Shown: piece by piece, positions 54,613 to 63,112 of the stretch
How positions within the stretch are numbered: the first letter of the stretch is position 1
Layout of the letters: every line of letters begins with the position of its first letter
The notes under the pieces: model-generated
Seen by the model: the letters and a program-made list of their open reading frames with translations, nothing else
Database searches by the model: none
Told to the model about the DNA's origin: nothing
NCBI RefSeq assembly: GCF_006742205.1
Contig: NZ_AP019721.1
Coordinates: forward strand, 682,001 to 746,000
Reading direction: 5' to 3'
DNA length: 64,000 nt
Source of the DNA: Staphylococcus epidermidis
Lineage (GTDB): Bacteria; Bacillota; Bacilli; Staphylococcales; Staphylococcaceae
Made by a program: the position numbers and the translations under genes

Positions 54613-55482
54613 ATGATGAAGTCAAAATTCACAATTCTATTATTTACAATCTTTTCTACAACAGTATTAGTTTTGGTTATTATTTATAACAAAACTCAAT
54701 CCCAATCATACATTTCGACTCACTATTCTAATAATAAAATAAAAACAACAGCAACACTTTTTTTACATGGTTATGGTGGTAGCGAACGCTCAGAAACGTT
54801 TATGGTCAAACAAGCGTTAAATAAAAATGTAACCAATGAGGTGATAACCGCTAGAGTGAGTAGTGAAGGAAAAGTATATTTTGATAAAAAATTAAGTGAA
54901 GATGCAGCAAACCCTATTGTCAAAGTAGAATTTAAAGATAATAAAAATGGAAATTTTAAAGAAAATGCTTATTGGATTAAAGAAGTTCTATCACAACTAA
55001 AAAGTCAATTTGGAATTCAACAATTTAATTTTGTAGGACATTCAATGGGGAACATGTCATTTGCTTTTTACATGAAAAATTATGGGGACGATCGACATTT
55101 GCCACAACTTAAAAAGGAAGTTAATATAGCGGGAGTTTATAACGGGATTTTGAATATGAATGAGAACGTGAATGAAATTATCGTTGATAAACAGGGGAAA
55201 CCAAGTAGAATGAATGCCGCATATCGGCAATTGTTATCACTGTATAAGATTTATTGTGGTAAGGAAATAGAAGTTTTAAATATCTACGGAGATTTAGAAG
55301 ATGGCTCACATTCAGATGGACGTGTGTCAAATAGCTCTTCTCAATCGCTTCAATATTTACTAAGAGGTAGCACTAAGTCTTATCAAGAAATGAAATTTAA
55401 AGGTGCAAAGGCACAACATAGTCAATTACATGAGAATAAAGATGTTGCAAATGAAATCATACAATTCTTATGGGAAACTTAA
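54613..55482 (+). CDS. Exported or membrane-anchored alpha/beta hydrolase (DUF915-like)
   Basis: The 289-residue protein begins with a basic stretch and a hydrophobic segment (residues 5-25) with no lipobox, so it is a signal peptide or an N-terminal anchor. The hydrolase domain shows the oxyanion-loop LFLHGYGGSERSE, the nucleophile elbow GHSMGN (Ser near residue 144), an aspartate in YGDLEDGSHSDG and a C-terminal histidine (AQHSQLHEN). Similar staphylococcal proteins are annotated as DUF915 hydrolases without known substrate. GAGGGG precedes two consecutive ATGs; either may be used. It is a single-gene unit. Confidence 0.82.
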   Translation: MMKSKFTILLFTIFSTTVLVLVIIYNKTQSQSYISTHYSNNKIKTTATLFLHGYGGSERSETFMVKQALNKNVTNEVITARVSSEGKVYFDKKLSEDAANPIVKVEFKDNKNGNFKENAYWIKEVLSQLKSQFGIQQFNFVGHSMGNMSFAFYMKNYGDDRHLPQLKKEVNIAGVYNGILNMNENVNEIIVDKQGKPSRMNAAYRQLLSLYKIYCGKEIEVLNIYGDLEDGSHSDGRVSNSSSQSLQYLLRGSTKSYQEMKFKGAKAQHSQLHENKDVANEIIQFLWET

Positions 55483-55496
55483 AAGTAGTAAACAAA

Positions 55497-55549
55497 ACGC
55501 ACGATTGAATGATAACTTGACTTTCAAGTGAATCAATCGTGCGTCTTTT
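55497..55549. terminator. Bidirectional terminator between convergent genes
   Basis: ACGCACGATTGA (55497-55508) pairs perfectly with TCAATCGTGCGT (55533-55544), serving the hydrolase and the convergent oxidoreductase. Confidence 0.87.
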
Positions 55550-55558
55550 AGTAATAGT

Positions 55559-56584
55559 CTAAAATTCATCGCGTGAACAAGATGGAATCAATTCATTCGC
55601 AATTAACTCAATTAATTCCATTCTAGCGTCTTCACCAAATACATGAGGTAAGATGATGATTTCATCCACTTTAAATTGTTGATGAAGTAAGGTAAGTTGT
55701 TCCGCAACATCATTTGGCATTCCGTATATGATTTTCGATTTCATCTTTTCAAGCTTTTCTAATTCTCGTTGACTATAATGCTTGTTCTGTGCTGTTTCAA
55801 TCGATGGATAACTCTTAGGTTGATTTAAATAGTTAATACGCATCAACCAAAGTTGAAGCGTATGTAGCAATTGTTTAACTCTAGATAAATTAGAAGCTGT
55901 TACCACAAAAGTTGCTAAAATAACATATGGTTTCGCATTATTAATTTCACCATGATAAGCTTTAAAATATTTTCTATAAGTGCTTATAGCTTCATGAAGG
56001 TCTGTCTCAGATTGTCCCATTCGTGCAATAACAAAAGGTAGTCCGCGCTGAGCAGCTAATTTTGCGCTTCTATTACTCATACCTAAAATATATAGTTGAG
56101 GAAATGAAGTAACCATAGGTGTAGCTAATAATGATTTAAAACGATGGTCTTGAGTTGTATCGTTATTGAAGTATTTAAGCAAATCAGTAATCTGAGTATT
56201 GAATGGTAATTTTTCATTTTTGTTTTCATTTAGTGCTGCATTAACATTTTTAAAGCTTGGCGAACGTCCGATAGCCATATCGATACGTTGGGGGTGTCTT
56301 GCTTCCATAATTTTAAATTGCTCAGCTACTTTATAAGGACTATAATGTGGTAACATCACACCTCCACTACCAACTCTGATGTGTTGTGTGTGTTCTAAAA
56401 TCGACATCATTATTATTTCAGGTGCACTAGAAACGACAGAATAAACTTGATGATGTTCTGCAACCCAGTATCGTAAGTACCCAAGTTTCTCAGCGTGTTG
56501 GGCTAATTTAATACTATGCTTTAGGGCGTCATTTGGGGTACGCCCTTCGAACAACGGGACATAATCAAGTAAACTTAATCTCAT
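55559..56584 (-). CDS. Luciferase-like flavin-dependent monooxygenase family protein
   Basis: This 341-residue protein fits the LLM class: LSLLDYVPLFEGRTPNDAL at the start, RYWVAEHHQVYSVVSSAPEI and RVGSGGVMLPHYSPYKVAEQFKIMEARHPQRIDMAIGRSP, the flavin-binding face of the barrel. Members use reduced FMN and oxygen on many substrates; none is evident here. The start at 56584 is preferred because GAGGAG lies before it; an in-frame codon seven residues earlier lies in that ribosome site. Confidence 0.88.
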   Translation of the reverse strand: MRLSLLDYVPLFEGRTPNDALKHSIKLAQHAEKLGYLRYWVAEHHQVYSVVSSAPEIIMMSILEHTQHIRVGSGGVMLPHYSPYKVAEQFKIMEARHPQRIDMAIGRSPSFKNVNAALNENKNEKLPFNTQITDLLKYFNNDTTQDHRFKSLLATPMVTSFPQLYILGMSNRSAKLAAQRGLPFVIARMGQSETDLHEAISTYRKYFKAYHGEINNAKPYVILATFVVTASNLSRVKQLLHTLQLWLMRINYLNQPKSYPSIETAQNKHYSQRELEKLEKMKSKIIYGMPNDVAEQLTLLHQQFKVDEIIILPHVFGEDARMELIELIANELIPSCSRDEF

Positions 56585-56716
56585 GAACACACATCTCCTC
56601 TTCATTTATATTCAGGATACTATAAATATTATTATACAAATGATATGTAATGATTGCGATTGAATTGTTTAGGGTAACACAATAACATAAACTACTATTA
56701 TAAGGATGATGATGAT

Positions 56717-57721
56717 ATGAATAATGAACAAATAGTATTTAATAAAGTACCAGACGGAATGCCACAAGACGATACATTTAAATATGAAGATATAGATGTT
56801 ATTGAACCTTCAGAAAATGAATTGCAATTGAAAACATTATATATATCGGTTGATCCATATATGAGAGGACGTATGACAAATGCTGATTCTTATGTAGATC
56901 CGTTCAAACAAGGGGAACCGTTCAATGGACATACGGTATCTAAAGTTTTGAAATCCAAGGATAGTAATTTTGATGAAGGTGATATAGTAGTGGGTATGCT
57001 ACCTTGGAGAAAAATAAATACAGTAAATAGTGAGTATGTTAACAAAGTACCTACTTCTGACGTACCATTACATCTTTATCTTAGTGTGTTGGGGATGCCT
57101 GGTCAGACTGCTTATCATGGATTACTTGATATTGGACAACCTAAAGAAGGTGAAACAGTAGTTATTTCAGCAGCTTCAGGTGCAGTTGGTTCAGTTGTGG
57201 GCCAAATTGCGAAGCTTAAAGGTTGCAGAGTCGTTGGTATAGCTGGTGGAGATAAAAAAGTGAACTATCTAAAAAATGAACTTCGTTTTGATGCTGGTAT
57301 CGATTACAAAAAAGATAATTTCCCTGAAGCGTTAAAAGAAGCGGTGCCTAACGGTATAGATGTCTACTTCGAAAATGTAGGTGGATATATTGGCGATGAA
57401 GTCTTCAAACATCTCAATACACATGCAAGAATTCCTGTTTGTGGTGCGATTTCATCCTATAATCATCCAGAAAAAGATATTGGACCACGCATTCAGCAAA
57501 CATTGATTAAAAATCAAGCAATGATGAGAGGTTTCATAGTAGCAGAATTCGCTGATGGTTTTAAAGAAGCGAGCAAACAATTAGCTCAATGGGTTCAAGA
57601 GAATAAAATTAAAACACAAGTTTCAGTAGAAGATGGTTTTGATAAAGTGCCGCAAGCCTTTAGAAATCTGCTAACTGGTGATAATTTTGGTAAACAAGTT
57701 ATTAAAGTGGCAAGTGAATAA
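56717..57721 (+). CDS. NADP-dependent medium-chain reductase (CurA/leukotriene B4 dehydrogenase-like)
   Basis: The 334-residue zinc-free MDR protein has LYISVDPYMRGRM, LGMPGQTAYHGLLDIGQPKEGETVVISAASGAVGSVVGQIAKLKG (the nucleotide site) and DVYFENVGGYIGDEVF, characteristic of alkenal/one reductases that reduce activated double bonds. It is divergent from the flavin oxidoreductase gene. Together with the next reductase it suggests a small detoxification neighbourhood, but the substrates are not known. Confidence 0.88.
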   Translation: MNNEQIVFNKVPDGMPQDDTFKYEDIDVIEPSENELQLKTLYISVDPYMRGRMTNADSYVDPFKQGEPFNGHTVSKVLKSKDSNFDEGDIVVGMLPWRKINTVNSEYVNKVPTSDVPLHLYLSVLGMPGQTAYHGLLDIGQPKEGETVVISAASGAVGSVVGQIAKLKGCRVVGIAGGDKKVNYLKNELRFDAGIDYKKDNFPEALKEAVPNGIDVYFENVGGYIGDEVFKHLNTHARIPVCGAISSYNHPEKDIGPRIQQTLIKNQAMMRGFIVAEFADGFKEASKQLAQWVQENKIKTQVSVEDGFDKVPQAFRNLLTGDNFGKQVIKVASE

Positions 57722-57819
57722 AAGCAAAGCATTAATTTACTTGTCGATAAAACGTTTGCACTATAAGTGGTAAATTGAAGTGATATAATAAAATTAAATA
57801 ATTTTAAAGAGGTGGCACT

Positions 57820-58830
57820 ATGAAAGCGATAGGATTTAAGTCTTCATTCCAATTAGATGAAGGAAATTGTTTTGAGGAATTTAACTTTGATATACCTCAT
57901 CCATCCGGCCATGAATTATTAGTCAAGGTTCAAAGTATTAGTGTGAATCCTGTTGATACAAAACAGCGTACAATGCCAGTTGACAAAGCGCCACGTGTAC
58001 TTGGCTTTGATGCTGTTGGTGTGATTGAAAAGATAGGAGATCAAGTGTCAATGTTTCAAGAAGGGGACGTCGTTTTTTATTCAGGTTCTCCTAACCAAAA
58101 TGGTTCGAATGAAGAATACCAATTAATAGAGGAATATTTAGTAGCTAAAGCACCTACAAATTTGAAAAGTGAACAAGCAGCTAGCCTACCTTTAACTGGG
58201 CTAACAGCTTATGAAACGCTTTTCGATGTTTTTGGAATTTCAAAAGAACCATCTGAAAATAAAGGTAAATCATTGTTAATAATTAATGGAGCAGGTGGTG
58301 TAGGTAGTATTGCAACACAGATAGCGAAATTTTATGGGTTGAAGGTTATTACAACTGCTTCGAGAGAGGATACTATAAAGTGGTCTGTTAATATGGGTGC
58401 TGATGTTGTACTGAATCATAAGAAAGATTTAAGTCAACAATTTAAAGATAATCATATTGAGGGTGTTGACTATATCTTTTGTACATTCGATACAGATATG
58501 TATTATGAAATGATGGTTAACTTAGTTAAACCTAGAGGACATATTGCGACAATTGTCGCATTTAATTCGCAACAAGATTTAAATTTATTGAAATCTAAAA
58601 GTGTAACATTTACGCATGAATTTATGTTTTCAAGACCATTACACCATACAGATGATGTAATCAAACATCATGAATATCTTAAGGATATAACAGAAAAGGT
58701 TGAACAGGGATATTATCAACCAACTACCACGAAAGTTATCGACGGATTAGATGTAGATAGCCTTTATGAAGCGCATCAAATTTTAGAGTCTCATTCTATG
58801 ATTGGTAAGCTTGTTATCAATCTTAAGTAA
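57820..58830 (+). CDS. Quinone oxidoreductase-type medium-chain reductase
   Basis: The 336-residue protein belongs to the MDR zinc-type alcohol dehydrogenase superfamily. [33 protein letters not shown] and [21 protein letters not shown] are visible, while the zinc ligands of true alcohol dehydrogenases are missing. NADPH:quinone reductase-like activity is likely. GAGGTGG precedes ATG. It is 98 nt after the previous reductase, which may give it its own promoter (TATAAT at 57784-57789). Confidence 0.87.
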
Positions 58831-58972
58831 AAAACGTCATAAAAATCTTAGTATATGCATGAAAAGGTGATAACATTTAATATCCTAATTCAGTTTGAAG
58901 ATTTAATATGAAACGTAATCCATACGAGACAAGCGTTTATTTTAACTCAGTGATTAATTATTAATACACTAT

Positions 58973-59005
58973 AAAAGCCTGGATCAATTGATGTTCCAGG
59001 CTTTT
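58973..59005. repeat. GCCTGGA palindrome acting as a terminator
   Basis: AAAAGCCTGGA (58973-58983) pairs perfectly with TCCAGGCTTTT (58995-59005). It may end the reductase transcript. The sequence resembles the GCCTGGGAC-type hairpin at the IS relic. Confidence 0.7.
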
Positions 59006-59548
59006 ATATTTGTCATTTGAAATTATTAATCATTTCAAACAGAGTGTGATAGAACATGTATATTTAATCTTTTGATGTAATGTTTTAGTAGATTATAACC
59101 ATGAATTTTAATTTAACCACTTTTACTTTATTTGAATGATGATATTCTTACTTAAGTCTACTATTTGTATCAATAGTGTTTAAATATGCTTAGTTCCTGC
59201 CTAGTGATTAATATCATTTTATATAAGTTAGCGTAATATTTTGTTCTTATACGCAGTCAACATAAAGTCATTACAATATAGCTTATAGTGACTGTATTAC
59301 CATTTTCATGAATGGCTATTTCAATTATTCGATTCTAATACAAATATCCAATAAAAGAACAACCTAGACGTTATCAGACATATATAACACCAGACAAGAA
59401 AAAACATATATTAAAATTTAAAGCTCTATAATGAAATTAAAATTAATTTGCTTAATTCTGGTTTTCAATTAAAAAAATAGGGAATAATGACTGTAAGCTG
59501 TACTTCTTTAAATATATTTTAATTAAGATATCAATTTGAATTATTAAT
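59006..59548. other. Long AT-rich gap before the amaP operon
   Basis: More than 500 bases without a supportable gene. Only a 30-codon open piece (59339-59428, YPIKEQPRRYQTYI then TPDKKKHILKF) looks protein-like, and it has no start context. Stops interrupt every longer frame. Confidence 0.5.
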
Positions 59549-59573
59549 GTTTTAAAAAATATTTATAGGGTAC
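59549..59573 (+). promoter_or_regulatory. Sigma-B-type promoter of the amaP-asp23 operon
   Basis: GTTTTA (59549-59554), a 13-nt spacer and GGGTAC (59568-59573) closely match the staphylococcal sigma-B consensus (GTTTAA, then GGGTAT). asp23 is the classic sigma-B marker in S. aureus, which fits. Confidence 0.8.
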
Positions 59574-59625
59574 CTAATTGATGTATAATCTAAAATTAAC
59601 TTTTGCTAAGGAGGTGACGTGCGAG

Positions 59626-60162
59626 GTGAAAAGACTTAAGAATTTTATTCTCGGCTTACTCATTGTGGCTATAGTTGGCTTCCTATTATTTATGTATATA
59701 GATGATAGTCGCATTCAAAGTTATCAAGACTACTTCTTACAATTTAATTGGTTCCAACCACTATTGATTGGGCTTGCAGGATTACTTATATTAATCGGAC
59801 TTATATTAGTACTTAGTATTTTTAAACCTACGCATCGCAAACCTGGACTTTATAAAAACTTTGATGATGGACATATTTACGTATCACGTAAAGCTGTTGA
59901 AAAAACAATTTACGATACAATCGCTAAATATGATCAAGTTAGACAACCAAATGTTGTAAGTAAGCTTTATAACAAAAAGAATAAATCATTTATTGACATC
60001 AAAGCAGATTTCTTCGTACCAAACCATGTTCAAGTTAAGAGTTTAACAGAGAGTATCCGTGCTGATATCAAAAGTAATGTTGAACACTTTACTGAAATTC
60101 CTGTTAGAAAATTAGAAGTTAACGTACGTGATCAGAAAACATCTGGTCCACGTGTATTGTAA
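59626..60162 (+). CDS. amaP: Asp23 membrane-anchoring protein AmaP
   Basis: AmaP tethers Asp23 to the cytoplasmic membrane. I chose the GTG at 59626 because a perfect AAGGAGGTGA lies 8 nt before it; this gives 178 residues. Two membrane helices (about residues 6-25 and 40-65) are followed by a soluble Asp23-like domain (YVSRKAVEKTIYDTIAKYD; VRKLEVNVRDQ). It heads a three-gene stress operon. Confidence 0.9.
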   Translation: MKRLKNFILGLLIVAIVGFLLFMYIDDSRIQSYQDYFLQFNWFQPLLIGLAGLLILIGLILVLSIFKPTHRKPGLYKNFDDGHIYVSRKAVEKTIYDTIAKYDQVRQPNVVSKLYNKKNKSFIDIKADFFVPNHVQVKSLTESIRADIKSNVEHFTEIPVRKLEVNVRDQKTSGPRVL

Positions 60163-60174
60163 GGGAGGGATACC

Positions 60175-60414
60175 ATGGCTGATAATAACAATCAAAACGG
60201 ACAAGACGCTACTCAACAATTTATAAATATTTTAAAATCGTTTAAATGGCGTATTATTGGATTTTTAGCATTTTTAATTATAGCTATATTATTCCTAACT
60301 CTCGGATTTTGGAAGACAATTTTAATTATAGTGTTATGTTTAATAGGAATCGGTATCGGGTATATTAAAGACCGTACACAAGATTTCTTAAACTTCCTAA
60401 ATAGATGGAGTTAG
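60175..60414 (+). CDS. DUF2273-like small membrane protein of the asp23 operon
   Basis: The 79-residue product has a polar N terminus and two hydrophobic segments (about residues 23-60), ending in an amphipathic tail (DRTQDFLNFLNRW). The corresponding S. aureus gene lies between amaP and asp23 and is widely annotated as DUF2273. It follows amaP by 12 nt with GGGAGGG. Its role is probably in the same membrane complex, but this is inferred. Confidence 0.85.
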   Translation: MADNNNQNGQDATQQFINILKSFKWRIIGFLAFLIIAILFLTLGFWKTILIIVLCLIGIGIGYIKDRTQDFLNFLNRWS

Positions 60415-60487
60415 ACTCAGATATTAAGAAGTTTCTAATCAATTAATTTATGAATAAAACTAATTTAAAAATAAAGGAGAATGTATT

Positions 60488-60988
60488 ATGGCAGTAGATA
60501 ACAATAAAGCTAAACAAGCATATGATAATCAAACAGGTGTTAATGAACAAGAAAGAAAAGAGCAACAACAAGCTCAAAATAATCAACCTCAATTTGAAAA
60601 CAAATTAACTTTCTCAGATGAAGTAGTTGAAAAAATTGCAGGTATTGCAGCACGTGAAGTTAAAGGAATTTTAGACATGAAAGGTGGCTTCACAGATAGC
60701 TTTACTAACGCTTTCTCAAACGGTAACAATGTAACTACAGGCGTATCTGTAGAAGTTGGAGAAAAACAAGCTGCTGTAGATTTAAAAGTTATTTTAGAAT
60801 ATGGTGAATCTGCACCTAAAATTTTCCGTAAAGTGACAGACTTAGTTAAAGAACAAGTAAAATATATTACTGGTTTAGAAGTTGTTGAAGTTAACATGCA
60901 AGTTGACGACGTAATGACAAAAAAAGAATGGCAACAAAAAAATGAAAAAGATAACAAAGAAAACAATGAAAGAGAAGGTTTAAAATAA
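60488..60988 (+). CDS. asp23: Alkaline shock protein 23
   Basis: Asp23 is an abundant sigma-B-controlled protein attached to the membrane by AmaP and linked to cell-envelope stress. The 166-residue protein has a Gln/Asn/Glu-rich N terminus, the conserved domain [49 protein letters not shown], and a charged C-terminal tail. AAAGGAG precedes ATG. The 73-nt gap before it may allow separate expression. Confidence 0.95.
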   Translation: MAVDNNKAKQAYDNQTGVNEQERKEQQQAQNNQPQFENKLTFSDEVVEKIAGIAAREVKGILDMKGGFTDSFTNAFSNGNNVTTGVSVEVGEKQAAVDLKVILEYGESAPKIFRKVTDLVKEQVKYITGLEVVEVNMQVDDVMTKKEWQQKNEKDNKENNEREGLK

Positions 60989-61009
60989 TCAATCTCTTGA
61001 TGTATATCA

Positions 61010-61048
61010 AAAAAGCACTTGAGCATGACGCTCAAGTGCTTTTTGATT
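61010..61048. terminator. Bidirectional terminator between asp23 and sfaD
   Basis: A 15-bp stem (61010-61024 with 61030-61044) around GCACTTGAGC and GCTCAAGTGC has A and T runs. Confidence 0.9.
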
Positions 61049-63010
61049 TTATAAATCATTCTTTCTATGAAGTGGATTATGCACTTTAATATACGTATAT
61101 TCATGTGCTTGATCCTCTAAACGCATTGTTGTGACACACTTATAATCGATTTCGGATGCGAAAATAGTGCGCTTGATGTTGTTGAGATGTTGTTTTGAAA
61201 TGTGAGTCATGTGATTAAAAATGTCTTCTACTGTTTGTGAAATAATTTGCCATATTTCTTGTTCAAGGACTTTACTATTAGAATATTTAGCTATTGTAAT
61301 AACGAGTTCACCTAAATGATTTTGAACTGTTGAATAGAACATTTTATTAAATACTGATGTTTTAGAATTTGTAAGGATTCTAGATTTTTCATGGAAATGT
61401 CTAGTGGTAAATCCAGCATTATTCAATTGTTCATTATCAATACGTAATCCTTCAAAGTCCCTGATATAAATCATATTTAGTGAGCCATCTTTATTAAAAG
61501 TTGCCACTGAATTTTGTAAATGTGCCTCTAGCGAAATTCCATATTTTGAATAAAGAGGGATAACTAAGCCAAGAAGAGCTTTGCTATAGTCTTTAATCCA
61601 TTGTTTCGCTGCTTCTTCATAATTTTTATATTGATACGTATTTTGATACGTTTTGATTAACGTACAGATTGGTGCTTCAGTATTATAAGGATAGGTCGCA
61701 ACCAAACTTGATGGAATTACTGGCACTGTTTCATTAGATATAAATTGATATAAATTATTTCTAAACAAAGTCCCTAATTGTTCACTTCTATCTGTTTGAA
61801 TTGCCTCATTGTCGTTTCGATTATAAAAGTGAATCCCTGCATTTTCATCGATATAAGTAGATTGATAATGTGAAAAATCTTCATCTTTTGACATAATCTC
61901 TCTTAAAATTTGCGTCACTAGTGGTCCATTATATGTCGTTTGTTCAGACAATGTTCGAATCTCACCGGTTATATGTACATTCGTCGATAACTTGATGTGC
62001 GGGGATAAATCAGGTTGTTTAGGTACTAACGTTCTAAATGATAGACCGGCATAATATGGTACCGAATGATTACTTATCAATATTAACTTTTCATTTAGTT
62101 CATCCCGATAATCACTTTGTAAAATATGTTTTATTTGCCAAGGGTGAACCATCATTAAATGATAATTTTGTAAATTAAAATCTTCGCCAAATTCTTTTTC
62201 TAAGGTTTTAATTAAGTCGGGAAACATTTGCTTTACGGCAACATTGTAATCTACATTCGATGATTGAATACGACTTATACTTTTATGAATAAAAACGGCT
62301 CTTAGATGAATAACATTACCAAATTCTGATGAATACATAAAGTTTTCCTCAGCATTCATTCCTTTTCTTAACTTAGCACCAGGATGAAGGGGATGACCTT
62401 CGATGACAGATTGTTCGGAACGCAAGTAACTATCATTTGCATTTTTAATAAGGTTATATAATGGCGCTCTTTCATTACGCATCGTATAGTGCTGGAAACT
62501 TAAAGCAAAAGTCATATTAGCTGCACTATTATTTAAATCATTTCTAAATTGTACGCTAGCCTCGTTATTTAAGTTTTCATCTTCAATTAATATCCAATCT
62601 AATATTTGATTAGGATGTAGTACACGTTCAAAATCATCTTCTTTACTTAGATTCTTAAAATAAAAAGGTCCTTCAACATCAATGCGATCGAATGCATGCA
62701 TTCCAGTTATTGGTGCATACAAATAAATATTAGATGTTGGAAAATAGATTTCTAAAATGGCAATCACATTAACTCCGTATCCAGCAAACTGATGTCGATT
62801 AAGTATACGACTATGATCGCGACTTTTTACTAAATTCTCCCTATGTAAAGATGTAATTAAACGTTGACTTACTTTATCACGTCCATCTAATAAATGATCA
62901 ATATAATTAGAAGACCAATTAGGATTATGATGTTTAAGAAAGTCATATACATTATGTTCATCTTCAGTCATTATTATATTTTGTTTATTTATAAATTGAT
63001 TGAAATTCAT
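61049..63010 (-). CDS. sfaD: Staphyloferrin A synthetase SfaD (NIS family)
   Basis: SfaD is a siderophore synthetase of the IucA/IucC (NIS) type that joins citrate to D-ornithine in staphyloferrin A synthesis. The 653-residue protein has HPLHPGAKLRKGMNAEENFMYSSEFG (a nucleotide-binding motif of the family), MMVHPWQIKHILQ, SFRTLVPKQPDLSPHIKLSTNVHITGEIRT and YIRDFEGLRI. It is divergent from sfaA across a Fur box, as in S. aureus. AGAGGTG precedes ATG. Confidence 0.93.
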   Translation of the reverse strand: MNFNQFINKQNIIMTEDEHNVYDFLKHHNPNWSSNYIDHLLDGRDKVSQRLITSLHRENLVKSRDHSRILNRHQFAGYGVNVIAILEIYFPTSNIYLYAPITGMHAFDRIDVEGPFYFKNLSKEDDFERVLHPNQILDWILIEDENLNNEASVQFRNDLNNSAANMTFALSFQHYTMRNERAPLYNLIKNANDSYLRSEQSVIEGHPLHPGAKLRKGMNAEENFMYSSEFGNVIHLRAVFIHKSISRIQSSNVDYNVAVKQMFPDLIKTLEKEFGEDFNLQNYHLMMVHPWQIKHILQSDYRDELNEKLILISNHSVPYYAGLSFRTLVPKQPDLSPHIKLSTNVHITGEIRTLSEQTTYNGPLVTQILREIMSKDEDFSHYQSTYIDENAGIHFYNRNDNEAIQTDRSEQLGTLFRNNLYQFISNETVPVIPSSLVATYPYNTEAPICTLIKTYQNTYQYKNYEEAAKQWIKDYSKALLGLVIPLYSKYGISLEAHLQNSVATFNKDGSLNMIYIRDFEGLRIDNEQLNNAGFTTRHFHEKSRILTNSKTSVFNKMFYSTVQNHLGELVITIAKYSNSKVLEQEIWQIISQTVEDIFNHMTHISKQHLNNIKRTIFASEIDYKCVTTMRLEDQAHEYTYIKVHNPLHRKNDL

Positions 63011-63069
63011 AATTCACCTCTAAAAAATATTTTACAAAAATAAATAACATTTGTATAATCCATATTAAT

Positions 63070-63088
63070 GATAATGATAATTATTATC
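63070..63088. promoter_or_regulatory. Fur box between sfaD and sfaA
   Basis: GATAATGATAATTATTATC matches the classical 19-bp Fur consensus (GATAATGATAATCATTATC) at 18 of 19 positions. It lies between the two starts and should silence both directions when iron is sufficient. Confidence 0.93.
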
Positions 63089-63112
63089 AATGAAAAAGAC
63101 AGGTGGAATTTG

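Noticed and set aside
59339-59428. Protein-like 30-codon fragment as a real gene
   Set aside because: It has no start codon, no ribosome site and no recognised family, so I report the region only as a gap.
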